Position numbers and translations under genes: made by a program. DNA of 64,000 bases, from contig JAVXUO010000139.1 of the NCBI GenBank assembly GCA_033065855.1, positions 1-64,000 on the forward strand, read 5' to 3'. Shown one piece after another: positions 59,433 to 64,000 of this stretch (the first letter of the stretch is position 1; each line of letters opens with the position of its first letter). The notes beneath the pieces were generated by a model, which was given only the letters and a program-made list of their open reading frames with translations, ran no database searches and had not been told where the DNA came from. This DNA is from Escallonia rubra. Its lineage: Eukaryota > Streptophyta > Magnoliopsida > Escalloniales > Escalloniaceae.

Positions 59433-61112
59433 ATGGCGGATATCCATGTTGAGGATAGCAGACGAGATAGGACTTCTTTCAAGAGATTATCAGAGATGAT
59501 AAAATTTGACGTGGGCGACGATCACCTTGGAATCAAAGAATGGGAAGCCGCCATTAGAGGAAAGCAGACTGATTCTAGCTTTTTGAACGAGAAAAGGAGA
59601 AGAATAATACACAGGATTTCCCCACTCTTGCGAGCGAACAAGAGTAACGAAAAAGAGTACGACCCACTAGTTGTTTCCTTGGGTCCTTACCACCACAATA
59701 AAGGGGAGCTCCAGTTAGCAGAGAAGTTCAAGCCTAGAGCCCTACTAGAATATGTTTCAGGTTGTGACGGCAAAAGCATACAAGATTTGTACAACAAAGT
59801 CTTGGAGATGGTTGACATTGCTAGAAGTTGCTATGTCGAAGGCTCAACGGATGATTACAGAGATGAGAAATTTTCCCGAATGATGCTCCTGGACGCTTGT
59901 TTTATTTTAACCATCATATGCAGTGAAATATTCCAAATGCAGTACATGGGAAATCAGAGTCCCGACACAGAAGACACCGAAACAGAAGGAGAGATTTTCC
60001 AAGCATCACCCGACGACATAATTGAAGGCTTAAAAAAGGTAGAGATTTCCCGACCATCACCCGACGGCATAATTGAAGACACCAGAATAGAAGCAGAGAT
60101 TTCCCAACCAACACTCGACGGCATAATTGACCACACCAGAATTGATGCAGAGATTTCCCAACCATCACTCTACGACATAACTGAAGACCCCGTGGTACAA
60201 CTGTATCACGAGCATCTAGGTGCGTTGGGGTGGGCTAATTTATTCCGGGATATGTTTTTACTTGAGAACCAAGTGCCTTATGAAGTGCTTCGAGTGTTAA
60301 TCAACTTCAGATCTGATGTCGGAAATGAACGGGAGGAAACACTGAACAGCTTTGTTGATTTTATAGTGCACAGGCAGAGGACTAGCAAGCCAGAAGGAAG
60401 AACATTGAGCACTAGCATATCTCAGCAGGAGCCTTCTCATCTTCTTGAAATGTATCGAACATCCTTTCTCAGTTTTGATAGCAATCAGGAGGACTTGCCG
60501 AAAGCCAAATTTCGAGTTGAAGTTCCAATTACTAATGAGAATTTGTCTGCCTACTACACACACTCGTGTCGTTCAGCTACGGAGCTCAAAGCAAAGGGAA
60601 TCAACTTTAGGCCTAGTACTGGCAAGTCTTTGACGGACATCAATTTCAACTCGTCCGGCATTTATGGACAGCTTGAAATCCCTTCCAGGGTTATCGCTAC
60701 CAGTGCCAAGGCCATTTTCCTTAACTTGATTGCATACGAAATGAGTCCACATACCCCTAACGATTTCAGTGTGACATCTTATATTCAATGCATGAAATCA
60801 CTCATTACTCATCCAGATGATGTGAAAGTCTTAAGGTCAAACCACATTCTTTTGGACAAACTCAACAGTGATGAAGAGCTGGCTAAGATGTATATGGAGA
60901 TAAGCATTCCCAGAGTGAACAATGCCATCTTCATGAAAGTTCAAGAAGGAATCCAAAAGCACTACAATAGCAAGGCAAAGACGTCGATCTCGCAAATGAT
61001 ATCACGGTACCTCAGTAGCCCTTGGACTGCTATTGGTTTACTTGCAGCAACTTTACTTCTCGTCTTGACCTTTCTCCAGACCTACTTCACAATCTCTCCT
61101 CGCTCCAGCTAG
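59433..61112 (+). CDS. DUF247 (UPF0481) membrane-anchored protein, gene 2
   Basis: A single-exon gene of 559 residues, collinear with gene 1 and with the same landmarks: IKEWEAAI, HRISPLLRANKSNEKEYDP, VSLGPYHHNKGELQ, FSRMMLLDACFIL, HLGALGWANLFRDMFLLENQ, VPYEVLRVLINF, SATELKAKGINFRPST, LNLIAYEMSPHT, and a C-terminal anchor helix WTAIGLLAATLLLVLTFLQT. It is longer than gene 1 because the variable middle segment (about residues 180-252) holds four tandem repeats of about 18 residues. A second variable patch reads VPITNENLSAYY against GGNRFANY in gene 1. DUF247 biochemistry is unknown; a membrane protein with the family domain outside the anchor is inferred. The frame is intact. Confidence 0.92.
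   Translation: MADIHVEDSRRDRTSFKRLSEMIKFDVGDDHLGIKEWEAAIRGKQTDSSFLNEKRRRIIHRISPLLRANKSNEKEYDPLVVSLGPYHHNKGELQLAEKFKPRALLEYVSGCDGKSIQDLYNKVLEMVDIARSCYVEGSTDDYRDEKFSRMMLLDACFILTIICSEIFQMQYMGNQSPDTEDTETEGEIFQASPDDIIEGLKKVEISRPSPDGIIEDTRIEAEISQPTLDGIIDHTRIDAEISQPSLYDITEDPVVQLYHEHLGALGWANLFRDMFLLENQVPYEVLRVLINFRSDVGNEREETLNSFVDFIVHRQRTSKPEGRTLSTSISQQEPSHLLEMYRTSFLSFDSNQEDLPKAKFRVEVPITNENLSAYYTHSCRSATELKAKGINFRPSTGKSLTDINFNSSGIYGQLEIPSRVIATSAKAIFLNLIAYEMSPHTPNDFSVTSYIQCMKSLITHPDDVKVLRSNHILLDKLNSDEELAKMYMEISIPRVNNAIFMKVQEGIQKHYNSKAKTSISQMISRYLSSPWTAIGLLAATLLLVLTFLQTYFTISPRSS
59991..60188 (+). repeat. In-frame 18-residue tandem repeats in DUF247 gene 2
   Basis: Four units start at GAGATTT/GAGATTTCC positions 59,991, 60,042, 60,096 and 60,150, spaced 51, 54 and 54 bp. 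The protein unit is like EISQPTLDGIIDHTRIDA. All are in frame; gene 1 has unrelated sequence at this place. Confidence 0.9.
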
Positions 61113-61656
61113 TGAGTAATGCGGATCATCTGTCAAAGTTGAGTAGAATAATAAAAACCGTTCCGTTCTTACCATCAATAGTAGTTCAGAATAGAGAAGT
61201 TCTATGTGCATCGCTACGGTCGAGACTCTGCTTATGGAAGACTTACGACTCACAAGAGCTAATGGCTCTCAAATGGCTAGAATGTGCTGGACGCGAAGCT
61301 TCTCAACCAGCTACTTGATTCATGGTAAAGTGTCCTACCATATTATCTAAATAAGGGAACCGGCTTGAGTGCAACACTCAAACGGGGAGCTTCGATTTCC
61401 TGCACAGGTATTTGCAAGGGAAGGAAGATTCTGAAGAAGGGGATGGGATGGAGGCTAACAATGGGGCTGATAGCTTGGCAAATCTGGATGGACCCGTGAA
61501 TGCAACTCAGCATCTAAGGCAGACCTTTATTTCTAGAGATTAGTTTGGCCCGGAAGTGTAATCTGATAAGCTCCTTTTCTGGGCTATTAGCCCCTTTATG
61601 TATGTATTAAAAATAAGAAACTACTTTGTTCTCATCAACCTCCCTGCTGTCGGCTC
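61113..61656. repeat. Module P, copy 5, first part (3' flank of DUF247 gene 2)
   Basis: It follows the stop at 61,112, matches 46,930-47,400 and, from GCTGATAGCTTGGCAAATC (61,467), also 33,203 and 49,720 onward. Interrupted by the solo LTR at 61,657. Confidence 0.85.
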
Positions 61657-62280
61657 TGTTGTATTTTATGTGTGTTTCAAAACACCTTGGCCCCACTCCA
61701 TTTCATTTCTCTTTGCTGGGATGTGGAGAAGCCACGGATGCTTCTTCTCTTGCTTTGGCTCCACACAAAGCCAACCCTTTGGCTCCAAGTCTTGAGCCTT
61801 TGGCTCCAAGACTTCACTCCTCCTCTCCCTATATATATGTGTCTCGGCTAAACACAAAAACACACACCTTCACTTGTTTTCTTCCCACATCCAGACACAC
61901 ATTTCTCTTTAGTATCAACCCAAAATTCTACTACAAAACCTTGTTATTTTAGTACTCATATAATTTGATATTTTGGTTCGTCGTGGAAGAGGAAAGTCAA
62001 GAGGGTTGTTCAAGAGTCTCCGTTGCATATGCTTGCAAATGGGGATAGTACTATAGACTAATCCTGGGGGTTGCGTGTTGTGAAGCCCATCGCATCGAAC
62101 CATTGGTTCCGGGGATCGCGAATCAACCTTTTAGGACAAAGTCTCGGCTTGATTCTATAGTTTGGTGAGATTGTTTTAATGTATTTTTTGTAACGTGATA
62201 TTATTTATATTGTATCTTGATTTTGTGTAAGAAAGTGCGATTCTGCTCCAAAAATGATTTAAACGGATTTATATCCAACA
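61657..62280 (+). mobile_element. Solo LTR (Ty1/copia-like), 624 bp
   Basis: The ends are TGTTG...CAACA with a perfect 5-bp duplication GGCTC (61,652-61,656 and 62,281-62,285). The empty site with one GGCTC is at 33,398-33,402 and 49,913-49,917. CTATATATATGTG near 61,820 is a plausible LTR TATA box. No internal region. A fossil; it inserted after this P copy separated from copies 1 and 3. Orientation assumed from the TATA-like motif. Confidence 0.85.
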
Positions 62281-63220
62281 GGCTCTGGATCCCTGCTATA
62301 AGGCTGTTGGCCAGATTTCAGCCCTTGAATGAGCCCACCTCCGCCGGATCCTCTTGAATGCACCGAAGTGATTCTGTTTGTTCTCAACTCGGAGATGTAA
62401 AGAAGGCTCAATTGCTTTGATGGAAGACCATCAGAGAAGTGTGCGAAACTCATTTTCATGTCGTTTCGTACTTGCGTGACTCCCTCATCCAAAGGTCGGG
62501 GAATTGAGAGAAGAAAGTTAATACTCTTTGGCGAGAAACAGCGTCTAACGCCGCCTCCATTTTAGCAATTAAATCCTCTGCAGAATCAACACTAACCAAT
62601 TCAGGTCCTTCCTCCGTATCTACAATAATTAACCTAGTAGTTCCATTCCAGTTCATATTAGCAAAGGCTCGTAATTCTGCAGTAAAACAGGGTTCCTCTT
62701 TATACGCCATCATGGCAATGCGCTCCTCCGAATTATATCGGAGACAAGTGATCTCCAACCTATCTCTCACCACACGCATCCAAAGACGATATGTATGAAT
62801 GGAATGGCCGAGAACCCCACATTTGTAGCATACTCAAAACATCTTCAAATCTAGCCTGTATCCAATGAGACGCACTTTCTTCAATCTGAACAAAGATACC
62901 CGGGATAAGGGGATCATTGGTTCGCACTAGAACTAACTAACACACAAAAAATAGTCCAGAAGCTGTTGCCTAATTGGACACCAGTCAATCTCCAGTAACA
63001 CCCCAAAAGCATTACACATGAGCATAGCCATATCGTAGAAAATAGCTCCATAGGTACAAGATGTAAACACCTTCTCAAGTCTAGCCTATCTAAGGAGACA
63101 CTCTCTTCAGCCCAAACAAAGATACTCGAGATAAGGGATCATAGGTTCGCACTCGAACTAACACACAGAAATGATCCTATTGAGTGGCTCCCTCGTCCAA
63201 AGGTCGGGTAAGAATCTCAT
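62281..63220. other. Insertion-like segment within module P copy 5
   Basis: After about 110 bp of P sequence, homology to other P copies stops and returns at CCGTACTTGCGTCGGTCATC (about 63,233). In between are a 107-codon minus-strand frame and two diverged direct blocks. AAATCTAGCCTGTATC...CGCACTAGAACTAAC (62,846-62,940) and AAGTCTAGCCTATCT...CGCACTCGAACTAAC (63,075-63,165) pair up, and TCCAAAGGTCGGG occurs at 62,490 and 63,196. Confidence 0.6.
62456..62779 (-). CDS. Unrecognised 107-codon open frame (possible gene fragment)
   Basis: The predicted protein begins MRVVRDRLEITCLRYNSEER and contains WNGTTRLIIVDTEEGPELVS and DLIAKMEAALDA. Its composition is mixed and protein-like rather than low-complexity, unlike most random frames in this window. 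I do not recognise the family. It is antisense to the DUF247 genes and sits in sequence that looks inserted into module P. It may be an exon or fragment of a larger gene; no splice partners were identified. Confidence 0.3.
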   Translation of the reverse strand: MRVVRDRLEITCLRYNSEERIAMMAYKEEPCFTAELRAFANMNWNGTTRLIIVDTEEGPELVSVDSAEDLIAKMEAALDAVSRQRVLTFFSQFPDLWMRESRKYETT

Positions 63221-63895
63221 GTGCATCAACTATCCGTACTTGCGTCGGTCATCAACGGCCGAGTCCCGGCTTTTAGAAGTGCGTCCATTTCTGGTCCATA
63301 GATTCTCATGAAGACAGAGTGCTGCAGCTCCCAACTACAGGGGCTCTTATGGGGCCCCGAGAGAAGCTCCAACTTCGATTACATAAGTTGGTGGAAGAGA
63401 CCAAATATTCATTTCAAAAACAAGGAGTGAAACATAAGACGCCACGCAATTGCAGAGACCGTATCCATTTTTAAGAGACGCTTTCTTGGTACTACGAACG
63501 TACACGGGTTAATTAGACCATAACTAATCGAACACTTGAAATCAAAAGTTGGTGACGTTCTACCGTCAAGTGACAAGATAATTTTTCTCTTTGACAACCA
63601 AGGAAAGGAAAATAGAATGATACTCGGAAATCCATCAACAACTAGGTCCAAAAGGCTTGCAGCGAAGATTATTCGATGAATGAAAATGGCTCAAAAGTGC
63701 AAAGAAGATGTACAAAAACCTATTGCCCCAGCCTTCTTCAATTTTCTCGACTTTTCCTCTCCGTGATTGCTGAATTAATAACTTATACAAAAGTACAATA
63801 CAAAAGTATTATATATGTCAATTAGCGACAAATGCAAATGAATTAATCACATCCAACCCACAAAGAGTGTCATACAGCAAGCTGAACATCCCCAA
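63221..63895. repeat. Module P, copy 5, second part
   Basis: It resembles 47,410-48,100 (CCGTACTTGCGTCGG, then TGGTACTACGAA, then GCAGCGAAGAT) and ends within the first bases of an atpD fragment. Confidence 0.8.
63870..63895 (-). pseudogene. atpD: Chloroplast ATP synthase delta subunit, terminal scrap, copy 4
   Basis: Only the stop codon and the last 7-8 codons remain (…GDVQLAV type, sequence CAGCAAGCTGAACATCCCCA on the plus strand). It is then cut by a jump to another P segment. Confidence 0.75.
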
Positions 63896-64000
63896 GTGGA
63901 CATAGGCGCCGTTTTCTAGTCTAGTGAAAAGATAATTTTTTACTTCGACAACCAAGGAAAATATTGAATAATACTTGGAAATCGATCGACAACGAGGTCG
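63896..64000. repeat. Start of another module P piece, cut by window end
   Basis: GTGGACATAGGCGCCGTTTT onward matches 33,741-33,845 and 50,257-50,360. This is out of order relative to the preceding sequence, so a further duplicated unit begins here. Confidence 0.85.

Overview
The window is nuclear DNA of a flowering plant, probably a eudicot. Evidence: spliceosomal introns with GT-AG borders (one GC-AG), an RNA polymerase III gene with plant-like sequence, DUF247 genes, fragments of the nuclear gene for a chloroplast ATP synthase subunit, and hAT, MULE, Stowaway, CACTA-type and LTR elements with AT-rich spacers. I cannot name the species. Family assignments rest on remembered family sequences, not on a search.

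Region 1 (1-32,940) is mostly one gene: the 3' part of NRPC2, the second-largest subunit of RNA polymerase III. I placed 27 exons between 2,425 and 31,865. They join in frame to 2,559 bp (852 codons plus stop), matching about residue 310 to the C-terminus of a subunit of about 1,160 residues. The 5' exons lie upstream of the window. Exons are 39-140 bp, while introns reach 5.9 kb and hold mobile elements and tandem duplications: nested hAT-like elements at the left edge, a Stowaway-like MITE with a CA-rich core (10,130-10,629), an inverted-repeat element (19,641-20,392), a 162-bp near-perfect tandem duplication (20,566-20,889), a 33-bp perfect hairpin (29,217-29,288) and a TIR element (29,624-30,541).

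Region 2 (32,941-64,000) is a repeatedly duplicated DUF247 (UPF0481) cluster. Two intact intronless DUF247 genes lie at 45,397-46,929 and 59,433-61,112. They are embedded in copies of two flanking modules. 'P' is the 3' flank of a DUF247 gene and carries an antisense C-terminal fragment of atpD. 'Q' is the upstream flank. Copies of P begin at about 32,941, 46,930, 49,431, 56,131 and 61,113, with another starting at 63,896. Copies of Q begin at about 37,701, 39,583, 48,823, 55,421 and 57,347. The window ends inside the next repeat, so the cluster continues.

The duplications act as controls for the mobile elements, because the empty site often survives in a sister copy. This fixes the exact ends and target duplications of two hAT elements (8 bp), one MULE (9 bp) and one solo LTR (5 bp), and orders the events: duplications, then separate insertions, then further rearrangement at short homologies. 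No toxin, CRISPR or tRNA gene was seen. The most interesting biology is the fast-changing DUF247 pair: a shared scaffold with an internal hypervariable segment that in one copy is made of 18-residue tandem repeats.
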